Source of the DNA: Cryptosporidium bovis
Lineage: Eukaryota > Apicomplexa > Conoidasida > Eucoccidiorida > Cryptosporidiidae
NCBI GenBank assembly: GCA_009768925.2
Contig: VHIT02000014.1
Span: 1 to 64,000, forward strand
Direction: 5' to 3'
Length of the DNA: 64,000 nt
The notes under the pieces are model-generated. The model did no database searches, had not been told where the DNA came from, and was given only the letters and a program-made list of their open reading frames with translations. Position 1 is the stretch's first letter; every line of letters starts with the position of its first letter. Position numbers and translations under genes: made by a program. Shown in pieces: positions 51,162 through 61,758 of the stretch.

Positions 51162-53834
51162 TTAGTTATATATGTTCCCTGAATCAGCATCTATTTTTGC
51201 TGAATTTTGAGAGGGAGAGGCTTTTGGAGAGCAGCATGGCTTTATCTCGTTCAAGTCACCAATATTATGATTGGTAGTTTCGAGATCGTCCTTTTTTTTA
51301 TCGCTACTTGTTCCCTTCGTATTAATTTCAAGATCAACTCCCGTTGAGTCTTTTCTTCTCCTCTTTTTGGTTGTACTACCAATTGAGGTTTTAGAGTCGA
51401 TTTCGACCTTAGGTCTTCTAATTGTAATGCTCGTGAGGCTTCTATATTTGTATTTTAATTGAAGAAGCTTGATTTGATTTAAAAAATATCTATGGGGAAT
51501 GTCCTTTATCTTCTGACCCTCGAATGCAATGTTAGAGAATCGTTTTAAAATATAACCTTTAATCATTTGTTCAAGTCCCCTTGTTCCGTTCACAGGTAAG
51601 CCATCTTGCTCCTTTTGAACCGTTTTTACCATCAAATTTGCAGATGATATGTCCTTATAAACAAGTCTTAGCCTGTTAATGCCGTGAATATATTCCAAAA
51701 GAGAAATACCAAAATCGAATACTAAATCACAGTCAATTGCTTTCATACTCTGTAGTGTAAATTCATTTGTTTTAGAAGATGATTTTGATTTCTCCTGTGA
51801 CACATTATTTTCGTTCTGAGAGGAATTTGCTGTTGGGTTGTTTTGCGTACTCGAATTGTTATCGGTTAACTGAGAAGCACTAATTTCCTCGTTTTCCTCC
51901 TGAGAATTCTGATCCTCGCTCTTTAAATCAATTAAGGTTAATGTAGATCCAAGTTTCCGTGTATCGGAGTCATTTACAATTGTATCTTGAGATGTCTCTA
52001 TTGCAATTGTATTTGAATTTAACACCGTTTCTGTTTTATTTATTGCAGAATCATCTCTTTCTTTTAGTGAATTATTACTAGAACTTATTTGGGAATTATA
52101 TTGAGAAATTGAATTCAGTATTTGTTTTACGTATTCAGGGGACTTGTTTTTTATGCTTGGATAGTTTATTATTGATTCATAAGCATTTAGGTCAAGTTGA
52201 TACAAAACTTCCTGATTGTGATTTAATACAAGCCTTAGCCATTTAATTCTAAAATTATCATATTTAGTCAGTAAATTAGCTATTGCAGAAGAATCCCCTT
52301 GAGATAGATTAATCTGCTTCTTTTTGTTATGCATTGGAACAGTTGCATTTAATGCTTGCCATATCACTTGGATTAACTTAGAGTCAAAAGGTACTACCTC
52401 GTAACTAGGATATATTGTTGTAAATAAAGACGGTATTTTGCAAAGTATTGGGTCTTTCTCAATTGTGTTAATTAATATATCTATAGAATCTTGGATTTCT
52501 GGATCAATTGAGTCTTTCTCGATCTTAAAATTGCCATTCTTATTATAATAACTCTTGCATTTAGTATATGCCTCAGATATTCGCTTCAGTTTTTCATTTA
52601 AAGACTTAAACCAATGTGAAACTACTTTTGGAGTGCGTTGAGGAAACAGATACTTTGAACTCGAATTTATTTCTTTAGCAACAGGAGTTGATAAATCAAC
52701 TGTTTCCTGGGAAAATGAAAGTGTGTCACCATAATTTAAATCAACAATAGGTGTTTGTGCAATATTTGCCGACTGATCAGAGGATAAATCCCTATTAATT
52801 GTTGTATTCTTTGGAGAATAATATGTCCAACAGTCAGTTCTAAGTTGAATAAGTAGCTTTAATATTTGATTATTAAGTATTTCACGCATTGAAACACTCT
52901 TTTTTGACTCTTCACCGGAAGAAATATCTGAATCTTTGTTGGTATCATCTAATTCATTAGATGTATTTGAATCGGACTCATAGTAGAAATCAATAAGGTC
53001 TCCTTGTGGATTATTATCGCAGCAAAAGGCATTTGGATCATTATAGTCCGCATATATTAACTCAGACGTTTGAATTGAATTTGAACCAAATGAATCATCG
53101 TTTCCATTGTCATTTCTATTATAAAGATCGTCTAGTGATAAACCTAAGTCACCAACCATCTCAGAATCGTCGATAAAATCATCGAAAACATCATAATAGT
53201 CCTCTTTACTCCTGTTTCCACCATTTCCACCTGTCATTGTCATAGGATTGAAGTAATACTCCCTAGGGTCACATAAGAGGCCCTGTTTTGAGAGTCTCGT
53301 TGACATTTCATGAACTCTTTTTCTAAGTACATTCTCACTCACAGCAATTGATTCGTTTTTAGTACTCGATTTAATAGTATCCAAAAAGCTTGTTATATCT
53401 TTGTATGTCCTTTCGTTATCTTCATTTTCATAATTCTCAATTTCACAATCCTCTGTTTTCTCCTTTATTATTTTGTTCCAAATCTTCTTGCCATCAGAAA
53501 TTTTTTTCTCCACTACATTATCCTCGCCATACACATCAATACATATGTCTCTGAAAGATATTAGTGTTGGTAACTGAATATGCTTATCTAGTATTTCATT
53601 GTATATATACTTTATTGTTTCCTTTGGAACTTCGAGCACCAACTTTAAGCCCCTCTCAAATCTAAAAGAATCAACAATGGACTGATAATCACTCTCGTCA
53701 TCTTCATCATCTCCAACTACACTTGTGTCATCTTCCATTATTTTTTCTTCTAAACAATTTGTATTCTCAATTTCTCCCAATACATTATTATTGTCGAGCA
53801 ATTTATCATCATTTAGAGTAGAATTTATTAACAT
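51162..53834 (-). CDS. Ubinuclein/Hpc2-like subunit of the HIRA histone chaperone complex
   Basis: The frame opens with TTG at 53879; the first ATG is 53834, giving 890 residues. The diagnostic part is RSKEDYYDVFDDFIDDSEMV (about residues 201-220), a close fit to the Hpc2-related domain (YDxxDxFIDDSE) by which ubinuclein and yeast Hpc2 contact HIRA and histone H3.3-H4. It is preceded by a long acidic N-terminus with a short positively charged region and followed by acidic and Ser/Asn-rich segments. A helical region (about 380-600) may be the ubinuclein middle domain. The C-terminus is basic (KKRRRK) and likely nuclear. The HIRA complex deposits histones outside S phase. The call rests mainly on the FIDDSE block. 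Confidence 0.72.
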   Translation of the reverse strand: MLINSTLNDDKLLDNNNVLGEIENTNCLEEKIMEDDTSVVGDDEDDESDYQSIVDSFRFERGLKLVLEVPKETIKYIYNEILDKHIQLPTLISFRDICIDVYGEDNVVEKKISDGKKIWNKIIKEKTEDCEIENYENEDNERTYKDITSFLDTIKSSTKNESIAVSENVLRKRVHEMSTRLSKQGLLCDPREYYFNPMTMTGGNGGNRSKEDYYDVFDDFIDDSEMVGDLGLSLDDLYNRNDNGNDDSFGSNSIQTSELIYADYNDPNAFCCDNNPQGDLIDFYYESDSNTSNELDDTNKDSDISSGEESKKSVSMREILNNQILKLLIQLRTDCWTYYSPKNTTINRDLSSDQSANIAQTPIVDLNYGDTLSFSQETVDLSTPVAKEINSSSKYLFPQRTPKVVSHWFKSLNEKLKRISEAYTKCKSYYNKNGNFKIEKDSIDPEIQDSIDILINTIEKDPILCKIPSLFTTIYPSYEVVPFDSKLIQVIWQALNATVPMHNKKKQINLSQGDSSAIANLLTKYDNFRIKWLRLVLNHNQEVLYQLDLNAYESIINYPSIKNKSPEYVKQILNSISQYNSQISSSNNSLKERDDSAINKTETVLNSNTIAIETSQDTIVNDSDTRKLGSTLTLIDLKSEDQNSQEENEEISASQLTDNNSSTQNNPTANSSQNENNVSQEKSKSSSKTNEFTLQSMKAIDCDLVFDFGISLLEYIHGINRLRLVYKDISSANLMVKTVQKEQDGLPVNGTRGLEQMIKGYILKRFSNIAFEGQKIKDIPHRYFLNQIKLLQLKYKYRSLTSITIRRPKVEIDSKTSIGSTTKKRRRKDSTGVDLEINTKGTSSDKKKDDLETTNHNIGDLNEIKPCCSPKASPSQNSAKIDADSGNIYN

Positions 53835-54341
53835 CACTGATGTGTGTATCGTATCATCTATAATTGTGAGAGAGATCAAAACTAGAACAGGGTGTTTACT
53901 ATTTTACCTTATTTACTTCAAGTTTGCTGCAACGAAATTGGGACTGGCGCCAGTACAACGACCTTCAAGAACGTGGAGCATGCCTCTAAACATTTTCAAG
54001 TCGACATAAGAAAACACCGCATAAGTAGCTAGTCAGTTGAATAAACCGATCAAAATAACAAAACAAGACTAAATATAAATTAATTGAGCTTATAGATTAC
54101 CTATTTTAGAGGGCTTAGTAAAAACAAATCCAGAAATACAACCAGCTTAACCTGGACTTGTTTTGGAATAAGACAATCAAATATTAATTTAGCTTGATTG
54201 GCTTACAATTTTAAACCTTAGAATGGATAATTCAAGTGCCATTACTACTGCAAAAGAACTAAAACGGCTTAATGTTTACAAGATAGCAACAGAATCTAAA
54301 ATAGCCACAAATCATTTGATCGTTTGAGAAGGAAAAACAAT
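53835..54341. promoter_or_regulatory. Upstream region of the ubinuclein-like gene
   Basis: A 507-base gap between two minus-strand genes with a perfect 12-base GGCGCC palindrome and otherwise featureless AT-rich sequence. Confidence 0.45.
53943..53954. promoter_or_regulatory. E2F-like palindrome ACTGGCGCCAGT
   Basis: A perfect 12-base palindrome with TGGCGCCA core, about 110 bases upstream of the ubinuclein-like ATG. Confidence 0.6.
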
Positions 54342-56729
54342 CTAATTTGTAGGTGAAAGCTCAGCGGAACTATTGTTTGTGGTGCTTGCCTCTATATTTT
54401 TCTTGGCACGAACCCAGCTATCCAATCTCCGCTGTTTAAATCCCTTATTCTCCTCCTCAGAAGAGTATTCATTAACTCTATCATACATACACTTATCTGA
54501 AAATGCATCCTGGCATTTGGTTATGTCTCTTGAATTAGAATTAGTAGTTACCTTGTCATAATCTCGTATTTCAGTGAAAATCTCGATTGAATTTAAACTT
54601 GGACTTCCGTTGACTTCCTCATTTGACTGAGAAAGAGGGATGTGAATTATTTTCCTAGACGTATTATCTTTTGAGGAATCAGTATACTCATCATAGACAT
54701 TGTTCTTTTCACTTTTAATAGAATTAGTGTTGTCAAATGATTTTGGTGTCATTAAACTTTCCTGCGACTGACTTATATAGCCACATTGTCCTCTATGTGG
54801 AGCAGGATACCCAACACTGTCTTGAGAAGAACCTGAGAATGGAATACTCCTCCTAAAGGGCGTTTTTTCAACATGTTCACCTATTAGACCTGAACTACCC
54901 TTTAAGCCGTCAGAATTAGAAATAGGTTCTTTCTCAGATAAACTAAGGTTACCTAACGTTAAAAACCCCGTTTTATTTTCCTTCAGTGAATTCGAGGAGT
55001 CATTATTAGTTGAATTTGTAATTTCAGCATCATCGTTTGCAACCTTTTTGACTCCAACTTCCGCCCCGGTAATACTCCCTCTGGTGGGTTTTGGTATCGG
55101 AACTGAGAGAGAAGATGACAAAGAAAGTTGATTTAATGCCTCTGAATCACCTTCAAAAGAACCACTAAAAGACAGAGATTCACCCGATACCCACTGAGAT
55201 TTTAATTTTTCACCATTCTTATTGCATTTCATACCACAATCCATGGGTAGAGGTCCCTTTTGGGATAAATCAGAAAAGTCCGGCATAGCAGATTTTCTGA
55301 AGTTAACTTGAAAATCTTTATTATCAAAAACTTTTAAATACCCCGATTTTGTCCCAACCAAAAAATTTGAGCAGTATTCTTTCCCCACATCAAAAACTTT
55401 CCCCAATTGCTTTTTGAGACCTTTGAGCGGGAAAATGTGTGACAAACTTGAAATATTATATATTTTCTTCCATTCAATACATTGAAATTCGGGAAATTCG
55501 TCGGCATTCCCACTTTTATGTATAAAATAAGGTTCTAACTTCTTACTTAAGTCTGAAATATCGAAAACACTGATAATGTTTCCTGAGTTTGATGGAGTTG
55601 CAATCCAATTTCCAAAACAAGAAATTGATGGTTTTTGACTTGAGTCAGCAAGTTCGCATTTTTCCTCTGGGAATAATTTGTTCATGTCAATAACAAGAGG
55701 CTTCACTCCCTTTTCTAATGAAAGAATGTCAGATATGTTGTAAACATAAATAGTTCCATCCCTTGTTCTCACACCTAATTTGTTGTAACTGTCGTCTACA
55801 TCCATCCATATTATTCCCCTTAATTCGCTATTATCTGTTTTATCGTCCTCCATTTGGGGGGAAAATTTGTGAATATAATTATCCTCCGAATTAGTGTTTG
55901 ACAGCTTTCTAATATCCCAAATTTTGATGTATCCGTCAGAACTGCCACATGTTGAAATGTAGTTTAATTGACTTAAAAAATTTACTGCACTAATAGATAA
56001 ATTTTTTTTGCCTATAAGTCTCTCACGGGATTGACTTTTTTTTATTAAATTTGTTTTTTTATTTGGTTCGTGAATACCAAATAATTCTATTTTCGGGACT
56101 AAATTTATCTTCTCAATATTTTTAAATGTGTTGGTATCAATTATATTATTTTTTCTAAGCATGTCAATTGAACAGTCTTTACTTTGACCTGAATTAAATT
56201 TACCACTTGAGCAAAGAGAAGCTTTTTTGTTGAAATATCTGTTATCAAATATGAAAAAATTACCATCATTTCCAACAGTAGCCAGTAATGATGCATTTTC
56301 CGAAGAAAGAGAGAATTTTTTAACCCACTCTTTGTGAGCTCTTATTTTGCAACTCTCATTTTCCTGTTCTAAGTCAAACTTCACGATAAAACTATCTGTT
56401 GAAGATGTATATATATATCTTTCTATTGCGTCTGATTCAAAGTCTAATTTTTGAAATTTTACTTCAGTTATTGAATTGTTGTGTAATCTTCTAGAAAAAA
56501 GCCTTGTGTGCCTTTTTTCAGCGTCCTCAGCTAGAGAGTTTTCCATGTGAAATATTTTGTACAAAGTCAAGAAACCTCCAGTGTCACCAACAGATATTAA
56601 GTTTCCTTCAAGTAGATTTCGTGAATAATTAATTGTTAATGGAATTCCCAACTCGTGATATATTAGACTACTATTGTATTGATGTGCATGTCCGCCTTCT
56701 AAATGAAATTCCAATTCAAAAGCATCCAT
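54342..56729 (-). CDS. Cdt2/DTL-like WD40 protein with C-terminal PIP-like box
   Basis: 795 residues, ATG 56729. The first 480 residues form a WD40 propeller; readable blades include LISVGDTGGFLTLYKI, IRAHKEWVKKFSLS followed by LLATVGNDGNFFIFDNRYF, LNYISTCGSSDGYIKIWDIRKL and LGVRTRDGTIYVYNISD. The order (EEGFVRLY, HxxxVF, GDxxxxFWD, GAVDGIIKVWDLRK) is that of Cdt2. WDIR fits the WDxR motif by which Cdt2-type receptors bind DDB1 in CRL4 ubiquitin ligases. The second half is a Ser/Asn-rich tail. Near the end, QRRLDSWVRAKK (Q766 onward) is a PIP-box-like motif for PCNA, a feature that vertebrate Cdt2 also has at its C-terminus. A role in replication-coupled degradation is inferred. Confidence 0.65.
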   Translation of the reverse strand: MDAFELEFHLEGGHAHQYNSSLIYHELGIPLTINYSRNLLEGNLISVGDTGGFLTLYKIFHMENSLAEDAEKRHTRLFSRRLHNNSITEVKFQKLDFESDAIERYIYTSSTDSFIVKFDLEQENESCKIRAHKEWVKKFSLSSENASLLATVGNDGNFFIFDNRYFNKKASLCSSGKFNSGQSKDCSIDMLRKNNIIDTNTFKNIEKINLVPKIELFGIHEPNKKTNLIKKSQSRERLIGKKNLSISAVNFLSQLNYISTCGSSDGYIKIWDIRKLSNTNSEDNYIHKFSPQMEDDKTDNSELRGIIWMDVDDSYNKLGVRTRDGTIYVYNISDILSLEKGVKPLVIDMNKLFPEEKCELADSSQKPSISCFGNWIATPSNSGNIISVFDISDLSKKLEPYFIHKSGNADEFPEFQCIEWKKIYNISSLSHIFPLKGLKKQLGKVFDVGKEYCSNFLVGTKSGYLKVFDNKDFQVNFRKSAMPDFSDLSQKGPLPMDCGMKCNKNGEKLKSQWVSGESLSFSGSFEGDSEALNQLSLSSSLSVPIPKPTRGSITGAEVGVKKVANDDAEITNSTNNDSSNSLKENKTGFLTLGNLSLSEKEPISNSDGLKGSSGLIGEHVEKTPFRRSIPFSGSSQDSVGYPAPHRGQCGYISQSQESLMTPKSFDNTNSIKSEKNNVYDEYTDSSKDNTSRKIIHIPLSQSNEEVNGSPSLNSIEIFTEIRDYDKVTTNSNSRDITKCQDAFSDKCMYDRVNEYSSEEENKGFKQRRLDSWVRAKKNIEASTTNNSSAELSPTN

Positions 56730-56845
56730 CTTTCAGCGAAAATAATATATTTCAAACTTAACTACATATTTCATTAATGCTTTCAAATTATTCGCTCAAA
56801 TATATTATTGTGGCCTTTACAAAATAGCATGTTGTTTGAACAAAA

Positions 56846-56853
56846 TGGCGCCG
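56846..56853. promoter_or_regulatory. E2F-like site TGGCGCCG
   Basis: GGCGCC core at 56847-56852, about 118 bases upstream of the Cdt2-like ATG. The intergenic gap is only 174 bases, so placement is tight. Confidence 0.5.
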
Positions 56854-56903
56854 ATGCTTATTTTCATGTTATTCAGGCATCTACAGAAAAAACTTAAAAC
56901 TAA

Positions 56904-59900
56904 CTATACTCTTTCTATAATCTCTTCCTCTAGTTCACTATGGCTATAAACATATTCTTCTATTTGAATTTTATCGGTATTTTTATGTTGCTCCTCTTTA
57001 ATACAATTCGAGTTTGAAATTATAGAACCCTTTTTATCGCTGTTACTATTTCTACTAAAGCTTGACAGTATAGAGCTTTTTTCGTTTAGAGGAACAAGTG
57101 TGCCTGATCTTAGCTGTGTCGAAGAAATACTACTTGGAATCCCGCTCTCTATAGTAACTAGCTTGTTTATGAAATCATTGACTTTAACAGAAAGTTGATA
57201 CTTGTTTTTTCTCTTTGAGTCTGATTTTTTTAAACTATTTACAGAGTGATACATGGAGGTGGGGTTTCTTCCTCCAGATAAGAAGATCATTGCATGCCTT
57301 ATTTGCCCGTTAGACCATCCCAATTTTAACTTTTTTACCATTGAGGTGAATGTGCTCAGATCTATTCCAGTTGATGAAGCTGTATTTACTCCAAAATTTG
57401 ATTCGAGATAGTTTAATATAATTGATACATCAAGTTCTCCCATAAAATGTTGTTGAATCGCGTGATAGCAAATAGAGAATTCTGATTCATTTAATATACC
57501 ATCATTATCAAAATCAAAAACAGTTAAAAGTTCTTTAGCGTGTTCAGATGAGTAATAGAGACCTTCAGAAATTAAAAAGTATTTAATTGTGTGCTCATCA
57601 ATACCTGATTTATTCACTATCGTCTATTAAGTTTAATATGGTTAGTTATTAATGTTAAAATAACTATTAATATTTAATAAAACTTACTTGTGTTTTTATG
57701 GGTGCATTGTTAATTAAAAAATTCATCGTGTTTCTGCATCTAACCTGAAGTTCCCAAGGTGCGGTTTTTGCAACAATACTATACTTTCTTCTTTGTAGTT
57801 CTTTGTCTTCTTCATTCCCTCTTGTGAACAGGTAAATAAAACTGTAAAATCTCAAAGATTCGGAAATTTGTGCAATTCTTTGAATATTTTGAGTCTTTTG
57901 TATTGATATTACTTGTTCAAGTACTAGTTTATCTGCCATTTGGCCTACGGAGGTACACAATAATATGGGATATAGTATAAAAGGAAGGCACATATTTTGT
58001 AGTATAAAAATACACCAAATGGATACGGTAACTAGTTGGAACTCCTTAAACCAAAGTTCTTTTTGAAGATAAGAGAGATGAATGACTATTGAAATGAGAA
58101 TGTGTTGGAGAAAATAAGAAGCTTGAAACCATCTCAACAATATATTCGGCCCATTCTTTTTAAAGAAAAATAAGTCATCATGAAGAGTTGGATTATTTGT
58201 TCCAAATAATTTATTATATATGTATCTATACAATCTTTTAAGGAACGAGGATGATTCTTTAATATCACAATCGCCTAAATAATTGGTTTCAAATGTGCCT
58301 TGTGCAATTAAATTACCAGGTTGAGTTGATAATTGAAAATAACCACCACTTCTTGACATTGATTCTTTTTTTTTAGATAATTTAGCGTTGCGTATTTTGT
58401 ACCTAGGCATTATTTTTTCATACTCTATTTCTTGTTGAGGTATTCCAATATCAAGACTGTATTTCATTTTAAGATACTCTAATACATCCTTTGGTTGGAG
58501 ATTTCTTTTTATTATCCATGATTCAAGCCATATAACCAATGAAAACCCAAATAATACAACAGAAATATAAAAACAAATCATAGGTTCGGAAAAATAATGT
58601 TTTGTATTGTTAAAAGCAACAATATTGTAATGATAATTATAAATACATAGCCAAGAGATTATATTAACAGTAAAAGCAAATACCAATGTCGTAATCGGAA
58701 TTCGAATTAGTGACACTGCCAAAATCAATAATTTTGCTCTTAAATATTCTGTAAAGTATACACCGGCTACTAATAAAACTGTTGGGTCTGCTAAAGAAAT
58801 TAACCATGAATTATTTTGACATTCTAACGATGAACAAGTGTCGCCGCTAACGTTTGAACTAAACGAGCCATAATTATCATAAGTTGCTATCTCGTCCATG
58901 AAATCATATCGTAAGGACACAAAATGAGCTTTCATATACGTCAGTAAAAATTGGTTGGGCCAATCCCGTATATTGTTAAAAAAAAGAGAAAATTTCTCTG
59001 AAATTTGTCCTCTCCATGTCAATGGAATATTACTTGCCTTTCTAATTTGCTTTTTCTTCCTTGATGAAACGCTATCTCTCTTTGACTTTGTATTACTGGT
59101 GTTATTTGGTTTGTTTCCCAACTCGATGCTATCATTAAATTGTGAAACCCTAATATCATCCTCAACAATGGAAATATCCCCTTCTTCTCTTTCAGAGCAC
59201 GAACTTAAACTACTATTAATATCCGTGCACTGTTCTATATCAACCTCGGATGAATAATTCATAACTTCATTCTTTTCAACATCAATTAGGCGATCAGTTT
59301 CAATTTGTCCCCTTTCACTTAAACTTCCGTTCTTACTTAAGGGTAACTTATAACTTGAAATACTTCCACAACCTTGTAGTACTGTAATGGGGATATTCTC
59401 TTGAATTGAACCTTTATTCTCACTCGCTGTTACATTAGAACCATTTTTTCCTAATTCACCCAACAATTTCTGAATGTCACTGTTGTTATTTCCGTTGCTA
59501 TAATAATCTCGGCAGTCTGATGTCTTTTTTTTCCTTATTTTTCCTAAACTAAACATATTTTTGAGAGTATATATTGACTTTATCAGTGATCCTACATCAG
59601 TACTATCTGCATATCTAATCCATTTCTCTAAAAACTTGACTGAAGCAGTAAATAATAACACGAAAACACAATACCAAGAAAATGTTAATATAACTATCGC
59701 CAATATATTATTAAATTCTTTTGTTAAATTTTCAGTCGTCCATACTTTTGAGTTATTTATTATAGCATCATCTATTTTAGTAGCAATGTTATTTATGATA
59801 GTCTTATTTGAATAATTTAACATTATTTTCTCACAGTATTCTCTTATAAGATCAATTAATCTTGAAGTAAGCAAGCAATAAGAGATAGCAAGAGACAAAA

Positions 59901-60324
59901 ATATACATGTTGCCTGACGAAATACTGTATCCATTACTGTTTGAAGAAAAAAATCATTTTTAAGCCTGATTCTTTCAACAACACAATCTCTTACTATAAA
60001 AGTTGAAAATATTGATATTATTATTAATATTCCAGCAAGTATGAAGTATATACTTCTTGACGAGTATCTATCATCTTTAACTATATGCGACTTATCGTAT
60101 TTTTTGTCTATTTCAGTATCATCAAAGTTTTCCACTGTATTCGAAGTTTCAGTTTTATTTTCTATAGTATAATCCTTCATATGTGTTGTTTTAACAATAT
60201 CTAGTGGTAAGCCTTCACCTCCATTCTCATATTTAAAAACTTCACTTGTTATCTCTGAGTTGGTGAAAGTATAATTAAATAATAGTATTAACACAAAAAA
60301 AAACGAAATATCAAATTTAAACAT
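56904..60324 (-). CDS. MLO-like polytopic membrane protein fused to an EF-hand domain, two exons
   Basis: Two neighbouring frames join: exon 1 60324-57688, a 64-base intron 57687-57624 (GTAAGT donor, TTAATAG acceptor, phase 0), exon 2 57623-56904; 1118 residues. The EF-hand frame has no ATG of its own at its start (GTG), while joining is seamless. A signal peptide (MFKFDISFFFVLILLF) precedes about eight hydrophobic segments and an acidic/Ser-rich loop (about 260-440). The part FLLTYMKAHFVSLRYDFM and the end DDLFFFKKNGPNILLRWFQ...NMCLPFILYPILLCTSVGQM resemble the MLO family blocks (YLTLRHGFI; DxFWFxRPxxxLxLIHF; CSYVTLPLYALVTQMG). Plant MLO proteins are calmodulin-regulated calcium channels. 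Exon 2 has a canonical EF-hand loop DFDNDGILNESE (916-927). MLO homology is my reading and needs a profile search. Confidence 0.6.
57624..57687 (-). other. Intron joining MLO-like and EF-hand exons
   Basis: Reads GTAAGTTTTATT...CTTAATAG on the minus strand. If retained, translation continues for six codons (VSFIKY) and stops at TAA, giving a product without the EF-hand domain. Confidence 0.7.
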
Positions 60325-60993
60325 TTTGTTATACTGAATTATTATCTGAGTATTCAAAATTTTAAGTTCATTTGTAATTTAAACCTGCTTCTGTTTTAAT
60401 TCAAGGTTTGTTTGAACAACTTCCTGATTGTTTTTAGCTTATCTCAAATACCAAATAACTTAGTCTTCATAAAAAGTGAAAAAAAGCTCAATACATGAAA
60501 TAACAATATACATAAGCAAGTTTAACCTAATTATTTTAGTCGAATGTTTTATATATGCAAATATTTAAAAAAATATGTATATATTTTTATTTTTATTATA
60601 CATTCACTGCATGGTATAATATGGGGGACTACAAAAAGTGTTCGTGTGCAATTTTTTTTCAACGAGTCACATATTTCATTTTTAACTAATAAAATAGGGA
60701 ACTTTTCACCAGAATTTTTGTGACTATTTTAAATATTTGGTATTATATACACCAATAAATTATCATCTTATTGTTTTCAAACATATTATGCACCTATTCT
60801 TTATTTTGCTCACAAGCCTATTTTTCTCTTTACATTTATATTTGTAGAAAATGAGTCACACCGAACTTTTAAAAAAAAGTTTGGCGCCAAACAAATGCCA
60901 TTCCATTAATGTTAAAACGGTCACCTAAGTAACTGGAATGATAATAAATATCATGAATAAAGGAAAGTAAATAGTATAGCATTAATATATGAG
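60325..60993. promoter_or_regulatory. Divergent promoter region, MLO-like and POP5
   Basis: A 669-base AT-rich region with a 14-base GGCGCC palindrome next to POP5 and a two-codon uORF touching its start. Confidence 0.45.
60879..60892. promoter_or_regulatory. E2F-like palindrome GTTTGGCGCCAAAC
   Basis: A perfect 14-base palindrome, the longest of the series and a near-ideal E2F site (TTTGGCGCCAAA), about 105 bases upstream of the POP5 ATG. Confidence 0.65.
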
Positions 60994-61525
60994 ATGAGAA
61001 AAAAGACCCGTTGGTTCTTGGTTTCAATACCAAAAGACCAGCAATTTAGTGAGTCTGAATTTAAGGAACTGTTAAGCAAAACAATGAAGGAAATGTTCGG
61101 TATTTTCTCGTATTTATACTCAATAAAAAGTAAGTTTAATGGTTGAGCTCTAAAAAAATCACAAGATAGTATCGATTATTGTGGTTTTAAATTGGCAAAT
61201 TCGCACTTAAGCTTCAGTGATTCGATAGTAATTTGAATTAATTGAAGATGCAACATCTACACAGCATCAACTCAATGTTCGTTTAACTAACAATATATTC
61301 TAACTTTTAACCTTAGTTGTGTACTTTAGTATAAAGCTTGGATATACTATAGTTAACTGTAACCGAGAAATAAGTAATTACCTAAGGTTATGCACTATTC
61401 TCGCACAAAACTCGGGAGAAATGAACATTCCGTGTAGTATTGTGCATACCAGTGGCACGTTGTGCTCAATACAAAAGAAATTAACAGACATCCTGGTAAA
61501 CGAAGAAATATTCTTTTATAGTTAG
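60994..61525 (+). CDS. POP5: POP5, RNase P/MRP protein subunit, two exons
   Basis: Exon 1 60994-61129 and exon 2 61317-61525 joined by a 187-base intron (GTAAGT donor, ACCTTAG acceptor, phase 1) give 114 residues. Pop5 binds the catalytic core of RNase P and RNase MRP RNAs in tRNA and rRNA processing. Exon 1 gives RWFLVSIPKDQQFSESEFKELL and FGIFSYLYSIKI, and exon 2 VYFSIKLGYTIVNCNREISNYL and IPCSIVHTSGTLCSIQKKL. These match the Pop5 order: RYxL, LxxAIREAxxxLxGDxGxxxxxxxLKVxYLNPxTxxxIxRCxR and CxxxxLHVSGTIRxCQK. The SIVHTSGTLCSIQKKL block is the clearest. Without splicing neither half is long enough to be noticed. The start is overlapped by an ATG-AGA-TGA uORF. Confidence 0.82.
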
Positions 61526-61758
61526 AAAACAAAGTATTATTAATATGTTTTTTAAACTATTTTCCCGTCTTTAGCCAGTCAGAAACAACTCTTCATGACT
61601 TATTGTAATTTTCTTAAAGTAAAACTCTCCTAATTTACTCAATTTCATAAATAAAATAAAACTAATAACGGCATTAACACTGCTATTGTTATTAATATTT
61701 CCTGGTATTTATAAAAAGGTCATATAAACGTCTTGTTTTTGACACTCAAAAAAAGATC

